Notes: generated by a model not told the origin, from the sequence alone. Shown: positions 27,115 to 39,066, numbered from the stretch's first letter. The stretch: DNA of 64,000 bases from Aphanomyces cochlioides (GCA_019828595.1 JAHQRK010000015.1:1674001-1738000), one strand, 5' to 3'. Made by a program: numbers and translations.

Positions 27115-28574
27115 TTATTTATGGGCGGCGCCGACTGCATCGCGCACCGATGTAAAGCCATCTCGCTTGAGCAATTCCGCCAATTCTTGCTTGATACGAG
27201 GCTAATCATCAAGACGTTAGAGAACTGAAAGCCTGAAGATAAAGCGTACTACAGCCAATGGACCATCATACACGAGCGACGAATAAAGCTGGACCAACGT
27301 CGCCCCGGCACGGATTTTATCGTATGCATCTTGACCGTTGGAAACGCCACCGACGCCAATGAGGGGAATCTTTCCTTGGGTCAATTTGTACATGGAATGT
27401 AACACTTGCGTCGATAGCTCTTTCAACGGAGCACCGCTTAAACCACCGGTTTCACCAGCGTGAGCACTACAATTTCCAGTGAAATGGGTTGCAAGACGAT
27501 GTTTGTACCTTTGCAAAGAAGACGGACGTGTAATTGTCGTGTTGGAGATGATCAAGCCATCAAGCTTGAGAGCTAGAGCGACTTCAGCAATGTCTTGTTG
27601 GTCTTCGATCGTAAGGTCGGGGGCGATCTTTACCAAGAGAGGCACGCGCTTCCAAAGCTTGTCGCGTGCTTTCAAGACTGCCGAGACAAGTTCATGCAAT
27701 TCTTTCTTGCCCTTCGACCCAAATGATATGTTAATGCAATCAAGGGATGGATTACCTGCAAGGAACGAAGGCCGGGAGTGTTGGGCGACGAGATATTGAT
27801 GACTAAATAGTCGCCAAAGGGTCCAAGCGTCTCAACGCCTCGTACATAGTCATCCTAATCAAGCCATGAGCTCAAAATTACCAGACCACACCGACGATTG
27901 TGCTTGGAGATGTCTTGTTTTTGCCCAAATTGACTCCCAATGGACCCCGTCGATGGTTTTGAGATGCTCGACCAAGCGTCCAGTACTTGTACACCTCCAA
28001 ACGATCGCGGACTTTATCGTGTCCTTCGCTGTTGAAGCCATATCGATTGACCACCGCACGATCTTCCAACAAGCGAAACACTCGTGGCTTCGGGTTGCCG
28101 GCTTGAGGTAATGGCGTCACGCTTCCAATCTCGACAAAGCCAAAGCCCATGTCCAACAGTCCTTGCATGGCTTCGGCGTGTTTATCAAAACCAGCGGCAA
28201 TCCCAATGGGATTGTCAAACGACATACCAAGCACATCAACATGCAAGGATTCGTCATCTGGAGTCTTGTCCTAGCGAACACGCAGTCAAACATTGGGCGT
28301 GAACAAACCGAACCTTGGGAGCCCAGCCATATTTCGCGGCTTGGACGGCTGCAACGTGGGCCATTTCAGGATCCAACATGCGCGCAAGTGGCATGAGCAC
28401 GGGATCCATAAACTTGTTCAGAAACGATTGCCGAAACGTGTAAATTCCGAGCGCGCCAGCGCCCAAAATCAGCGTCATAATTGGAAACGAGGATTGGCCT
28501 GGGATGGAACTCATGGAGCGACGTCCACTCTGGACAGCGCTTCGAACGCCATGGCGAAGAGCTCGATGCATCAT
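27115..28574 (-). CDS. dihydroorotate dehydrogenase, class 2 (mitochondrial)
   Basis: Fourth step of pyrimidine synthesis: oxidises dihydroorotate to orotate with FMN and passes electrons to ubiquinone at the inner mitochondrial membrane. The N-terminus is a basic presequence ([19 protein letters not shown]) followed by a membrane helix ([17 protein letters not shown]). Core motifs are [44 protein letters not shown], the catalytic Ser in [28 protein letters not shown], and the FMN phosphate site [15 protein letters not shown]. Several short introns; the last removes GTACGC...GATTAG and joins GPLAV to [11 protein letters not shown], giving a stop at 27115-27117. It shares a 214-bp divergent promoter with the dynein light chain gene. 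Confidence 0.92.
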
Positions 28575-28612
28575 GAATGGATGTGTCGCGCTGCAATCTC
28601 AACAAGCAATGC

Positions 28613-28642
28613 ATTATCCGGATATTAATATTATCCGGAAAA
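28613..28642. promoter_or_regulatory. paired TTATCCGGATA motifs before DHODH
   Basis: ATTATCCGGATATT (28613-28626) and TTATCCGGAAAA (28631-28642), about 40-70 bp upstream of the DHODH start and in the divergent promoter with the LC8 gene. Same core as upstream of the SWS1-like and OXA1 genes. Confidence 0.45.
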
Positions 28643-28788
28643 TATATCTGAAAAATATGAAAATAAATTAACAAGTAAAATAATTGAATTAATTTTTGTA
28701 TTTTTAAATCATATTTATAAATTATAAAAGTGACCTCTGAAAATAAATAGATCCATTTCTGTGTGACCTTTCGCAAAGATCCATAAAG

Positions 28789-29124
28789 ATGCCAGAACCA
28801 GCCAAGGTCGATGTCCTCGGGAGCGAGCTCACGGACGCCGAGTACCGCAAGCTGTCGTCGCGCCCACATATGAAATACAACGACATGACGGCCGAAGTCT
28901 GCACGGAGACGATCGAAATCATCACGATGGCCGTGGACAAGCACGTGCCAGTGAAAAACTACGAAGCGGCGGCGCAGCTGATCAAACAGAGCATGGACAA
29001 GAAGTTTGGCGCGTTCTGGCATTGTTTTATCGGCGAAGGCTATGGCTTTGATATCAGCTACCAGCAGCGTCATATGCTCTACATGTACGTTGGTGAAATC
29101 GGCATCTTGGTGTACAAATGCTAG
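28789..29124 (+). CDS. dynein light chain, LC8 type
   Basis: 111 aa, single exon. The C-terminal LC8 core is clear: VKNYEAAAQLIKQSMDKKFG, WHCFIGEGYGFDISY and YMYVGEIGILVYKC. LC8 is a homodimeric hub that binds short linear motifs in dynein intermediate chain and other partners; it is also part of axonemal complexes. The N-terminus is about 20 residues longer than animal DYNLL (89 aa). The stop lies 9 bp from the stop of the converging RNase-kappa-like gene. Confidence 0.92.
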   Translation: MPEPAKVDVLGSELTDAEYRKLSSRPHMKYNDMTAEVCTETIEIITMAVDKHVPVKNYEAAAQLIKQSMDKKFGAFWHCFIGEGYGFDISYQQRHMLYMYVGEIGILVYKC

Positions 29125-29133
29125 TCTCTCTTT

Positions 29134-29475
29134 TTATAACTCGTCAATGTCCGTTTCTTCGTCTTCGATGCGAGCGGGCATGCCGAGATCTTCCCAAGAC
29201 GTCAGAGATCGCTGCATTTCGAGCAATTTGTTGGCTCTCTTCTTCTTGAACGCTTCGTGTCTTGCGTGGATACACAGAGAGATGATGGACACGACCCAAG
29301 TGCCAGCATAGAGCGCCGCGCCGAGCCAGCAATTGATCGCCAGTCGGTGTTTTGGAATCGTCGCGTCCAAGCCATGGATATAATCTGGCTGGAGGTAGAG
29401 AATGACGCCAAGGAGCGAGAGGAAAACGACGCCAGCGACGGAGAGGTTCGCGCAGAGGACAAGTTGCGGGCGCAT
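29134..29475 (-). CDS. RNase-kappa-like two-helix membrane protein, paralogue 2
   Basis: 113 aa, single exon. Two hydrophobic helices (NLSVAGVVFLSLLGVILYL and CWLGAALYAGTWVVSIISL) flank a loop with QPDYIHGLDA; a charged tail with DEETDIDEL ends the protein. Same topology and loop as the protein at 15043-15501. Assigned to the RNASEK-like group on these features only. The gene converges on the LC8 gene with overlapping 3' UTRs expected. Confidence 0.6.
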   Translation of the reverse strand: MRPQLVLCANLSVAGVVFLSLLGVILYLQPDYIHGLDATIPKHRLAINCWLGAALYAGTWVVSIISLCIHARHEAFKKKRANKLLEMQRSLTSWEDLGMPARIEDEETDIDEL

Positions 29476-29550
29476 GTTTCAAGTTGATGAATGTCGGAGC
29501 GTTTCAGAAAATTGAATTATCGATGGATTAGCACCAAAGCATCGAAATCC

Positions 29551-32500
29551 TCAGCCAGTTTGACCATGAGCTGCTTCAAACTTTGCCAACAGGCTAGCAG
29601 CATCGACTGGCGGCGCGGTGAGCGCATTGCGGCGTTCCTGAACGTAGCTCTTCCTGCTAAGGCCTTCTTTCTAGACATTGCCAAACTGTCAAACTTTGCA
29701 AATTGGACTTGATATACTTTGGCAATCACGACAAAGACTTGTGGCAGAATCGCATCGCGAATTGGGTCGCCTGACATTGCAATCGCGTCGAAAAACATGC
29801 GCTGGACGTGTGCTTCAGACGCCGAGTAGACCTAGCCGCCGGTCGCAATACAGCTACATCATGGAGAGCCATCGTACTTTTTGCACCAAACTGTTGAATT
29901 CACTAAAACTGAGCTCTCCATTCTGGTCAATGTCCGCAACTTGGAATGCCTACCGATCGCGCCGACGTCAGCGGCAGGAAGGAGCAAAGTTAAAGAGCGC
30001 ACCGTGATTAAATGGTCGTGGATCGACCGTTCGATGGCTTCAAACGCGTCGAGACAAACGCCAAGCACTTCATTGCGATCGACATACGATACACTAGGAG
30101 CGTTGAATCCTATCGCCAGCGATTTCAACTTTGACATAAACGATGGCAAACCAATCTCACGGTCTGTTGCGACGTGCGGCAAGCGGCTTAATGCGGCCTC
30201 CAGGTCCTTATAAGTATAATCTATAAGAGAGAGGACACAGATTAAAGTTATAGTGGAGAATAGCCGTACCAGGACTATATTGGATGAGTTCTAGCATGCA
30301 TCCAGGCTCAAATGTGTGGATTAAATCGACCGCCTACGTCCAGAGAGCCATGAAAAGGCTCTAGTCTCTGGCATTACCTGGCGGATGACGTGGGGAAGGT
30401 ACCAAATTGGAATCGCGACTTCATTCTACAGAGTTGCGGGGAGAAATGAGGGGGAAGAAGGGGGAAAGGGGGGAAGTACTCTGTGCGTCGCACCAAGACT
30501 AGCTAGCAACGAGACGTAGTAGTCAAAGGCGTCTAAGCTCAGGGGCGGCACTTGTCTGAGCTGGCAAACGCGAGCAAAGAGTCGAATCTACGCCAACGTT
30601 AGTTGAAGCTACGATGGAAGGACAGACTTCGGTGTCGTCGACGACAAACTTTTTCAACGACGTGAATAAATTCACGAGGTGCGTCTCGGCGACAGGACGC
30701 AGGCCGTACTTGCGAGCGAAGAAGCGATACAAGAAGACGCCAAGGGGCGGTCGCAAGTCGTCGGCCATCCTTGCCATGGAAATCTACACGGAAAAGGACT
30801 TTAAAGTTTCAAATTTGCCGCGGAATGGACCTCATGGAGGAGGAGCTTGAGCTGCGCCAGGCCCATGCATCGTGGTTTGTAGCTCTGGACTTTACCGACG
30901 ACTTTGAAAAGATCTTGGAATTGCACGGGCACGTCTTTCAAGCCGTGCAAGTGCTGCTGCTGCTGGTGATGTTGGCCGTGGTGATGGCGGTCGCCAGCGT
31001 GTTTCTTGGGCGATCCTTTGCCTTTTTTGTGCTTTCGATCCTTGTCACCGTCGTCTTGGAGCTGGGTTTGCGTCGCGACGTCCATGGCGTCCGGGATATT
31101 CGCGAGAACGTGAGCTTGTGGCGACTTTGACGCGGATTCCTGGCGAGCTAGCAAGGCGAGAGCTTGCAAGTACGTCGGTTGCTTGGCCAAATGTGCTTCT
31201 GTCTAAAATCCCATCACGAATTCAACATTCCAAGCAGAAGAATCGTCGGTTCTACCTGAATTGGGACGGAATTTCGCTGTTGTTTGGCTTTTGCCAGTGT
31301 AAAGATAAACAGTTCTAGCTCGTTGTTGGTAGATTGCACAAAGTCGACCATTTCTTTCGGCGTGTCGACTGGCCTTGGACTTGGAGGATAGTACTGATGA
31401 ACTCCCTAGAGAATAGTTAGTCTTCCCCCACGAGCCCCCCCCCCGTTCCCCTTAAATTCCCCCAGAGTCTACAACGTACAAGGCGTTGATCGTGGGCTTT
31501 GGTCAAGTAGGGCGACGTGATCACGTCGATGGAAAAGAGGCAATTCTGCGCGAGAATTGACGCGTTTTGCTGCAAAAGTTTGAGTTCGTCCTTTAAATCA
31601 TTGACTTCCCACGACAATCTCGCCCGTTCTTCCTATCGAATTATCGCGTCGAGTATGACGTGGCAGCATGAGAATGCAGCGTACACTGAGACTGAGCTTC
31701 CACCAGTCGAGGGATAAATCCCGAACGAGCTGCGTGACTTGCCACACGATCGCTTTCATTTCTTCTTCCAATTCCTCCATCGACGGCGGTGGCGACGTCG
31801 TCGCGGCGTCAAATTCCGCCCATTCATGCTTCTATATCATATTTCATTTGAAGCAAAACGAGACGAGCGTACGTACGCGCAGTTTATGATGGAAGACTTG
31901 CTTTGTGAGTCGCATCAATGCCACAAGTCTTGCGTAGCGTATTCGCTTCGTGGCGAGCTTCCCCCTGGCGAATTTTTGGATTTGAATCGCGGCGGATTGC
32001 ATCGCTGGTGTCGCGGCGCTGCTGAGTCTAAATTCCCCCACAATTTGGCGCTATCCCCGTTGAAAAATCGTACCGTTTGAGCACGTTTCCGTCGGAAGTA
32101 TGGGCTTTCAACCGCATGAGGAGCTTGGCGTCGGCTTCCTTTTGACGATTCACGTCGGCGTTCATGACTGTCGTAAAGATCGACTCGCGCAGACGCTAGC
32201 AAGAGATCTTGGGCTTCTTTTCAGGCGTTCCAGCCGTCTACCTGCATTGAAATCAATTCTTGGCGTAGAGCTTTGACCTACACGACGCTCTCGTGAGCTT
32301 TCTACGAGCTCGTCGACGTACCTTGGCCTCTAAAACTTTGCGCACGTCGTCGATTTGATCGACGAAGCCAAACGTCAATGCAGCTTGACTTAATTGACGA
32401 CGTCGTGACGGTGGTGGCGCCTCCAGTGATGGAGTTATGGCTGCTGGATTTGGTGTTTGACAGCTTGGAGTGCTTTCTAGCGCGACTGACTTGGAAATTT

Positions 32501-33344
32501 CAGCAGAATTGACTCGCGTGAGTGCTATCGCCGCCTTGGACTGCACACGAGCTAGCGTAGTTGGTCGTGTCGCCGCGGGACGACTCGATTCAACGTTGTC
32601 AAGGCCGAGGCGTTTAAATTTTTCAACTTGGTCGTGGAGGGGATCGACATAATCGGTCCAAATCCGCCGCAGGACGTCCGCGAGCTACGTAAATCAGTCG
32701 AAACAAGCGCTAGGAAGGCAAGAAACCCCTTGCGATGCTGGATTTTGGTCGAGTTGCAGCGCGACTTGGTGGTACACGTCGCTGTAGTAAGCGTGCGATC
32801 GTTTCGTCTCGTTTTGATTCGATGCCGCGCCTAGAAATGGCCATCAATCGCCTTCAAAGCCATGAAAAAGCTCCGTCGTACGGCGTTTGCCCTGCTCTTC
32901 ATCGTGGCAGTCGAGCGATGCGTTCAATTTGGCCGCGATGAGACGCATGGGATGTTTTACGAGCGGCGTTTGTGCTCCTGGCGTCGTTCCTGCTGTCATG
33001 GGCCTTCGAATACCACAAGATCGAGGTCGCATGGTCTTTTTCGCGCGACTTTGACCAGCTATCGGGTCCGCACTACCTTGCAAGCCACCGCCAGCGATGT
33101 CCTTGGAAGCACACAGTTGAATATGCGGTGCTGACATTGAAATCGCGAGCTTTCGGGGTGTCGTGGCCTCTTGAAAGTCGAGGATTTGGCGTTTCGCATG
33201 CTGCACACGCGCTTGCAAGCTTGGAATCGCCGCGTTTCCACTGCCAGAGCCCACGACGGATGGCTGCAGAGCGTCCAAGTACGGCTCGACGCCATGGGCC
33301 ACTCGTTTCTTGACGCACGGCGCCGACAATGGCCGCGCCGGCAT
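29551..33344 (-). CDS. large EF-hand/IQ-motif protein, flagellar-type architecture (many exons)
   Basis: A multi-exon gene whose pieces keep frame across short introns from the ATG at 33344 (MPARPLSAPC) to a TGA at 29551-29553. In order: a basic, disordered N-terminus; HAYYSDVYHQVALQLDQ and LADVLRRIWTDYVDPLHDQV; coiled coil (EELEEEMKAIVWQVTQLV); an IQ calmodulin-binding motif (AAIQIQKFARGKLATKRIRY); a His/Gln-rich low-complexity stretch; a helical region (LYRFFARKYGLRPVAETHLV, then ARVCQLRQVPPLSLDAFDYY); and a C-terminal EF-hand loop DIDQNGELSFSE. Calcium/calmodulin-linked cytoskeletal or axonemal roles fit, and LC8 lies nearby, but the family name is not known to me. Poly-C/G-rich tracts in two introns (30450-30480 and 31434-31460) are notable. 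Confidence 0.65.
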
Positions 33345-33414
33345 TGTAACCGAAAATTTTGTAACCGACAGTATGAAAAAAACTCAGTGTATATTGTAAC
33401 CGAACCGTGGCTGT

Positions 33415-34799
33415 CTACGACGACGGCGTTTGCGGCGGCGTTTGCTGCTTCTTGGACGGCTTGTTGGCGTACGTTTGAACAAACGGTTGGTTCTTCTGCG
33501 CCTGGGCAACGGCGGCTTGGAACGGCGATGGGAACTGCGAAATCTTGGTGGCGGAAAACGTCGGTGCCGCGGGTTTGGTCGGGATGCCCAAGGCGGCTTT
33601 CGCCCCTGGGATTTTGAGTAGCAGCGTCTGCGTCAATGTAAACAAGTTGGACGAGACCCAGTAGAGGAGAATGCCCTAAATGCCGCCACCGACGGCGCCA
33701 GTGAGAACGCGCAGGAGGAGGATGACGGCGGTACCGATTCAAAGTTCATCGTGACGGGGATCATGATGACCGCGACGACGCGCATGGCCGTCTTGGCCTT
33801 TTCAATGTACTCTTCCGACAGGCCTTCGCCGCCCATCTCGAGGGAAGCGACCATGAGAGCCGACGACATGACGGGAAGGGCATAAGTTGGATCGGGCGCC
33901 GCGAGGTTTTCAATCCAGAATGCGCCGTCGTTTGCGTAGTCGGGCATGTACTTGGCAATGTCCTGCAGGCCCCAGAAGAAACCCAAGAAGATGGGCAGCT
34001 ACACGACCATTGAGGGCGTTAGAGATAGAAGCTCTGGCGCACCTGCGAGAGCGGCATCAAGAACGAACGGAACGGCGTCACTTTGTGCTCCTTGAACAAA
34101 GCCTAGAACGACAGTCAAGACGCCAGCGACGTGGAGGAGGATCTACTTGAGCCCGCTTGCGGAAATCGGCCATCTTGGCAGGGTCGTAGGCGTCAGGAGA
34201 GTCCTTGATCTCAGCTTGGAGTTTCTCGAGCTTGGGCTGCAGGATGGACATGCGCGCCGAGTTGCGCATCTGCCACAAGTTGAGACGACGAGGTTCCCAG
34301 CGCGTTTGAACGGACATACCGACATGATGGAGATGGGAAAGAAGGCGGCACGGACAACGACAGTCGTGGCGATAATCGTCGCCCACCACGGCAATCCTGA
34401 CGTGGCATGGACGATGTCCAACGTGCGGATGGCCAATTCCGACAGCGAGTAACCTATTCCACGCCATGAAACCGAGCTGTCGAAGGCTAGAACTACCCAA
34501 ATCAGCAGTCGTAGGCGCAGCTACAGCCTGGACAGCGTCGATCGCATTGTGGGCAGCGACGACGTCGATGTTTTGCTGAATGGAGCCCAAATCCTGCGAG
34601 ATGTCGGTCGTTGTTTGGTTGTCGGCATTGCCAAGCACAGGCGAGTGCGAGAAAGCACGGAATCCAGCCGGACTTGCGGCCCTACAAAGCTCGTGACGTC
34701 AAGAACACGCTGAAAAGTCTACTTGGAGCTGCGGAGCACTTGGCTAAAAGCCACAGCACGGCCAGCGCGCGCTCGAATCAATGTCGCCACGCCGAGCAT
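33415..34799 (-). CDS. mitochondrial inner-membrane insertase OXA1 (YidC/Oxa1/Alb3 family)
   Basis: Inserts mitochondrially and some nuclear-encoded proteins into the inner membrane. Starts MLGVATLIRARAGRAVAFSQ, a presequence; the first intron (GTAGAC...TTGTAG) leads to AASPAGFRAFSHSPVL. The family core shows LPWWATIIATTVVVRAAFFP, the coiled matrix loop ILQPKLEKLQAEIKD, LPIFLGFFWGLQDIAKYMPD, and the last helices around MRVVAVIMIPVTMNF and LLYWVSSNLFTLTQTLLL. The end is a basic, Gln/Pro-rich tail (KPSKKQQTPPQTPSS) that could contact mitoribosomes. Several short introns. Confidence 0.88.
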
Positions 34800-34824
34800 T
34801 GCTTCAATTTGCCAGCCAATACTT

Positions 34825-34856
34825 TTATCCGAATAAAGACCAAATTATCCGGATGA
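34825..34856. promoter_or_regulatory. paired TTATCCGGATGA motifs before OXA1
   Basis: TTATCCGAATAA (34825-34836) and TTATCCGGATGA (34845-34856), 26-57 bp upstream of the OXA1 start. Same core and pairing as before the DHODH and SWS1-like genes. Confidence 0.45.
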
Positions 34857-35919
34857 ATCTTGGACAATGAAAGCTTGGAAGTTCATCGAAAGGGCAACAC
34901 CGAGGGGGATGACGATATCTCATTTCTTTCAAGTCTAGAGGAGTCGCCGTGAGCGCTAAGGCCTATATCAAGATGTCTGGCTGTCGTTGTGCCCCTGCCG
35001 CGTTTTTTTGGAAGAAAAAGCCGAGAAAATGATGTTGGGGGGAGATTTTGAGGCCTTTGAGCCGTCTTTTGCCGTCGAATTTGCAGTGGCATTCAAAATA
35101 AATTGCTCTCGAGGTACCAGAGTTGATGCTTTAGCTGCAGAGGAGCACATGAAGCACGTAATAACACATCAAGACGTTAAATTAGGTCGCCATACGATGA
35201 GTTTGTGATCTCGTGCTTGATCGCAATGGAGCTTCATCACCTGGGGATTTAAGAAAGACGATCTTGAGAGGTAAAACAGGGCGAAGATTGATCTTTCGAG
35301 TGTTTCTAGACTGTTTTCATTGAGCTGTGAAGCTTTCACGACAAATTTGGCTGAGAACTTGCTCATCGTATTGAATGTAGTGCGATTGTAACTGCACTTT
35401 TTTTGTCATCGGTTTGGAGTCTCGCTTCTTGCTTGGTAATCAGGGTTTGAGAGCCTCTACAGCCTTGAATAGGCCTTGCGAGACGTGCTTTCTTTAGCCA
35501 GACGAGCCAAACCAGATTCATTTGGACGTCCAACCTTCGTTCGCATTACGATTTGCACAATCTTACACTGCACAATCAGAATAAATTTTCAATGTACTCA
35601 ATATAAAATTTCACAAGTATTAATTATGAATACTGTATGATACTAGTAGTCTCATTAATACCTCATATTTAAGGGTGCGTTTGGTTGTACATAATATATG
35701 GATACGACAAGAATCCGACAGTGTTATGCGTTTGATTGGACGTACGACGAAGAAACATACTTATCATTCGTTGAAATAAAACAGAGCGAATTGATTGGGC
35801 GAGGCGTTTGTCGCACGGGCAACTTAACCTCAACATTAAGCTTAACCAGCCTTTGATTGGATAAAATTGGGGAGTGGGCGCTGGAGTGTGCAGTCATTTC
35901 AAAATTTCCCTCGTTTGAC
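34857..35919. other. intergenic and Crypton 2 left flank
   Basis: No gene supported. Short frames at 34883-35366 lack motifs; 35560-35700 is AT-rich. The left edge of the Crypton may fall in 35640-35860, but no terminal repeat was confirmed. Confidence 0.4.
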
Positions 35920-37375
35920 ATGGCGCAAGTTCCATCCAAGGAGACGATTGAAGAGTCATTTCATGGAGCATCGACTCGCAAAGTCTACAAGACGTATCAA
36001 AAGCAGTTTGTCGCATTCTGCAAAGAAAACAAAAGTGAGTTGTTGCCCGAGCAAGCATCAGCAAAGGAATGTACAGACTTCTTTCATTATCTTTACTCGA
36101 ACGGCAAGTCAGCTAGAACCATTGATTCAGCAAAAGCAGCACTGGTGGCTTTCTTTACAACTAAGAACATTACTCCAAACCCAGCCAGAGACGCCGAAGC
36201 AAAACGATACGTAGTTGGCCTGCAAAAATACAACAAATTAAACAATTTGGACGAGGAGAAGAAAGCCCACCCCTGTCTGTCTTTGAGCTTTCCGCTGTCA
36301 TGAACGCATTTGCTGTTTATCATCCCTTTGTTGGTGCATTGTATCGTTTCATGTTTTGTGGCTGCTTTCTTGGATGCTTTCGAATAAGTGAAATGCTCAA
36401 TTTACGGTGGAATGACGTTGATCTTGGCAACGATGAAAATGGGCAATATCTCTCAGTTCGTCTGCGTTGGCATAAGAAAGCCAGTGTCGAAGATGACTGT
36501 CAAATCTATCACCTTGTCGACGAGAAATCTTATCCTTGTTTGAAAATATGTGGCTTGTACAGCGACTATCTTGGCGTTCTTCAAAAGTCATGTTCACAAA
36601 TTTCTCAAGATGCGTTTGTTTTCCCACACTACACTATGCTTGCAAATGGCATTCCTTCGGTGGATTGGTTTAAAAAGCTTGAGCAAAATCATATACGACA
36701 GTGTCTACAGGAAGCTGTCCAAAACACACCTTACTTGCCTATTGGATATCACTCCGTAGTATGAGAAGAGGCGGTAGCTTCTTCCGCGTCTTCGAGTCCA
36801 AGGACAGAAAGTTTAATTTTCGTGAGCTGATGGCCTGGTGTAGATGGAGTGATGCCAAAACGCTATGTGAATATCTTGTGACACGCAGTATCAGCAATGA
36901 AATTGATCCTCGCAACCTGCTTCGTAGTGGCAGATCTCAAGGCGATGCAATCACTGAAAAGTCCACACAAATTCTGCCATTTGATGTTGACAGTATAGCC
37001 ACTGCACTCTACGAGAAGTTGGAGCAGAGCTTGCCCAAGCCCAGAAAAGCGCAATCTACTACTATCAAACGGCAAGAGAGCATCGCAGTTTTCTTGAATC
37101 AAAAGTCCATTCCAACTGCTCGATCAGCCAAAGACGTCTGGCAGCAGTGGTTCACGGTTGATCCCAAAGTTGGACTTCGTCGTCCACTGAAAGACTTCAC
37201 GAAAAGCATGATCCTGTCAGATAGAAAGAGATATTCAGAGCGACAAACAATTGCCCTGGCGTTCAGCAAATATCAAGACTTGGCGCAATTTGAGGCTGCG
37301 TATGCTGGCTACACTGATTCATATGCCAAACTATTGCATGAAGTTCGAAAGAGAAAGCGAAGCAATTGCTTATGA
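35920..37375 (+). pseudogene. Crypton-like tyrosine recombinase element 2, with GCR1_C-like domain, frameshifted
   Basis: Core-binding domain from MAQVPSKETIEESFHG; catalytic domain with the first Arg in GCFRISEMLNLRW, HxxR box HS-MRRGGSFF, and nucleophile Tyr in WSDAKTLCEYLV; then a C-terminal domain (WQQWFTVDPKVGLRRP to KRKRSNCL) like the GCR1_C DNA-binding domain typical of Cryptons. Two breaks: a one-base loss in a C run near 36268-36272 after EEKKAH, and a five-base insertion (GTAGT) near 36757-36761, inside the HxxR box, which shifts the frame at a catalytic motif. Only distantly similar to element 1, so a separate lineage. Confidence 0.75.
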
Positions 37376-38299
37376 TATAATGGAGTTGAGATGTCAATGC
37401 TTGTATTGATTTGCATGCTTAAGAGCTCGTGATTCTCAATGGTAAGGACCCGTTACGAGTCATTCAAATCGCCAAGCTTCCACACTTCGAGAAATATTGC
37501 CGGTTTGACGACAGTCAAACGGCTTTGGTTGCTTGGGAGGGCTCGAGTGAATGGTAGAGTAGTTTTGGCAAGGGCAGCAATTTCGCCGTTGGCTGGTGGT
37601 GGTGCATTTGTTTCTGTACAGCATACTGGAACTTCGACAAGACGAGCCTACACTCAATCCAAATGCTCGTTTTGACATTCACACACTCACCAGTAGCAAA
37701 ATACCGAGTCTCATATCATCAGCGCCTTGTAGATGAGCCACCCAGACGCCTACAACGGACCTTGAGCCTTCGCGAGACTAGCGTAGCCTTCAACCCGCGT
37801 GCTCTTCCTTGACCACGCCGACTCCGCACCCACAAATGAGCAATGCGTTGTTTTTTATCCAATGAAATACAACAAAGAGGCATATCGGATGATTGAGTCG
37901 TATGCGACAGATTAAGGTTACTTAAAAGGTGATAAATTATGACAAGTAATTTATTATATTTAAAAGTTCATTTATTCAAACAAGTGTTCATTGATCGGGA
38001 TGGACTATCCATTTACGACCTGGATAGTTGGGAGAGCTGGCAACGCAGGAGACAATCTAACGCCAAGATCTGTCTTCTACATTGCAATTCCTGCTAAATA
38101 ACCGCACGGAATCATCGTTGCCGACGTGCTAGCGATGTCACAAGCTTGAAAGATGCATTTGAAACCTTCACCTGCTTCATTCCCAGTGAAAAAGGCGAAC
38201 GGATCTTGTCGCTGCTGGTTGCTTGGACTCTAAAGTAGATAGCCCACTCTACAAGGTGATCGTGGACTTGATTCAATGCCCGGTCGGAGTACTACATTA
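37376..38299. other. intergenic, no gene supported
   Basis: 3' flank of the Crypton, then AT-rich sequence. Short frames at 37439-37678 are unsupported. Confidence 0.45.
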
Positions 38300-38760
38300 T
38301 ACTACCGTATTTCCTGTAAGGTTGTCACCACTATTTTTTCCCATTGAGTTGTCACCACTGATATATTTATTTAAATGATTCATACAAATGTATAGTATAC
38401 ATTTATAATACAATCTGATGAAATTTTTCGGAGTTCCCCTTGAGTTGTCACCAGTCAGATCTTATTGGAAGAAATGCAATGGCTCAATTTGATACAAGAG
38501 CCATAAATTTATCGTGTTCATGCGTTGCAGTCGGCAAACCTGGACCCAAATGAGCGTTGCAGGTTTTCATTCTCCCAAACTGGAGTCAGCCACTCGTAAA
38601 GTCGACATACGACTGCGAGGTGTTCATGATAGTAATATGATTGGTAAATAAGTCTAATTTTTACCCAATCAAATGTACCTCGTTTGATATCTGATTTCCT
38701 TTGGACTTATCATTTTCGAAAATCATTCGTGGTGACAACATTACGGGAAATACGGTAGTA
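38300..38760. mobile_element. 461-bp MITE with ~30-bp terminal inverted repeats and TA flanks
   Basis: Left end CTACCGTATTTCCTGTAAGG, running on into TTGTCACCAC, and the reverse complement at the right end (GTGGTGACAAC...GGAAATACGGTAG) match over about 30 bp with two differences. The dinucleotide TA flanks both ends, as for Tc1/mariner insertions. Inside, the subterminal motif GTTGTCACCA repeats in direct orientation near 38320, 38350 and 38450. No coding capacity. Confidence 0.78.
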
Positions 38761-39066
38761 CTCTGGCGTTGTGCATAGTATTGAACAAAATCTTTGCTCG
38801 TCCACTCTACTGTACAACGAGGCTCGTCTCACAACCCTCTCAATCTCTTCCTCCGCGACTGGAATTTCAATCTCCATGGAGGCTACAGCACGAACTCGCG
38901 GCAATCTTACAGCCAGCGCTTTAAAAGCTGCAGAAAATAGCGGCAAGACGCTGCGAATCTCAAAACTTCGTGTCCAAAGCATCACCATCTGAGTCAAAGT
39001 GCAAACTGCACATTGACATTGGCCGTGCAACTCAGACGGCTCATTCTTCAATTTCTTCTCCATCTC

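Noticed and set aside
28366..29073. A 235-codon minus-strand frame over the DHODH and LC8 genes
   Set aside because: It is the antisense shadow of both real genes.
35640..37960. Possible direct terminal repeats round Crypton 2 (GAAATAAAACA and GAAATACAACA blocks)
   Set aside because: Similarity is weak and patchy, with no clean border.
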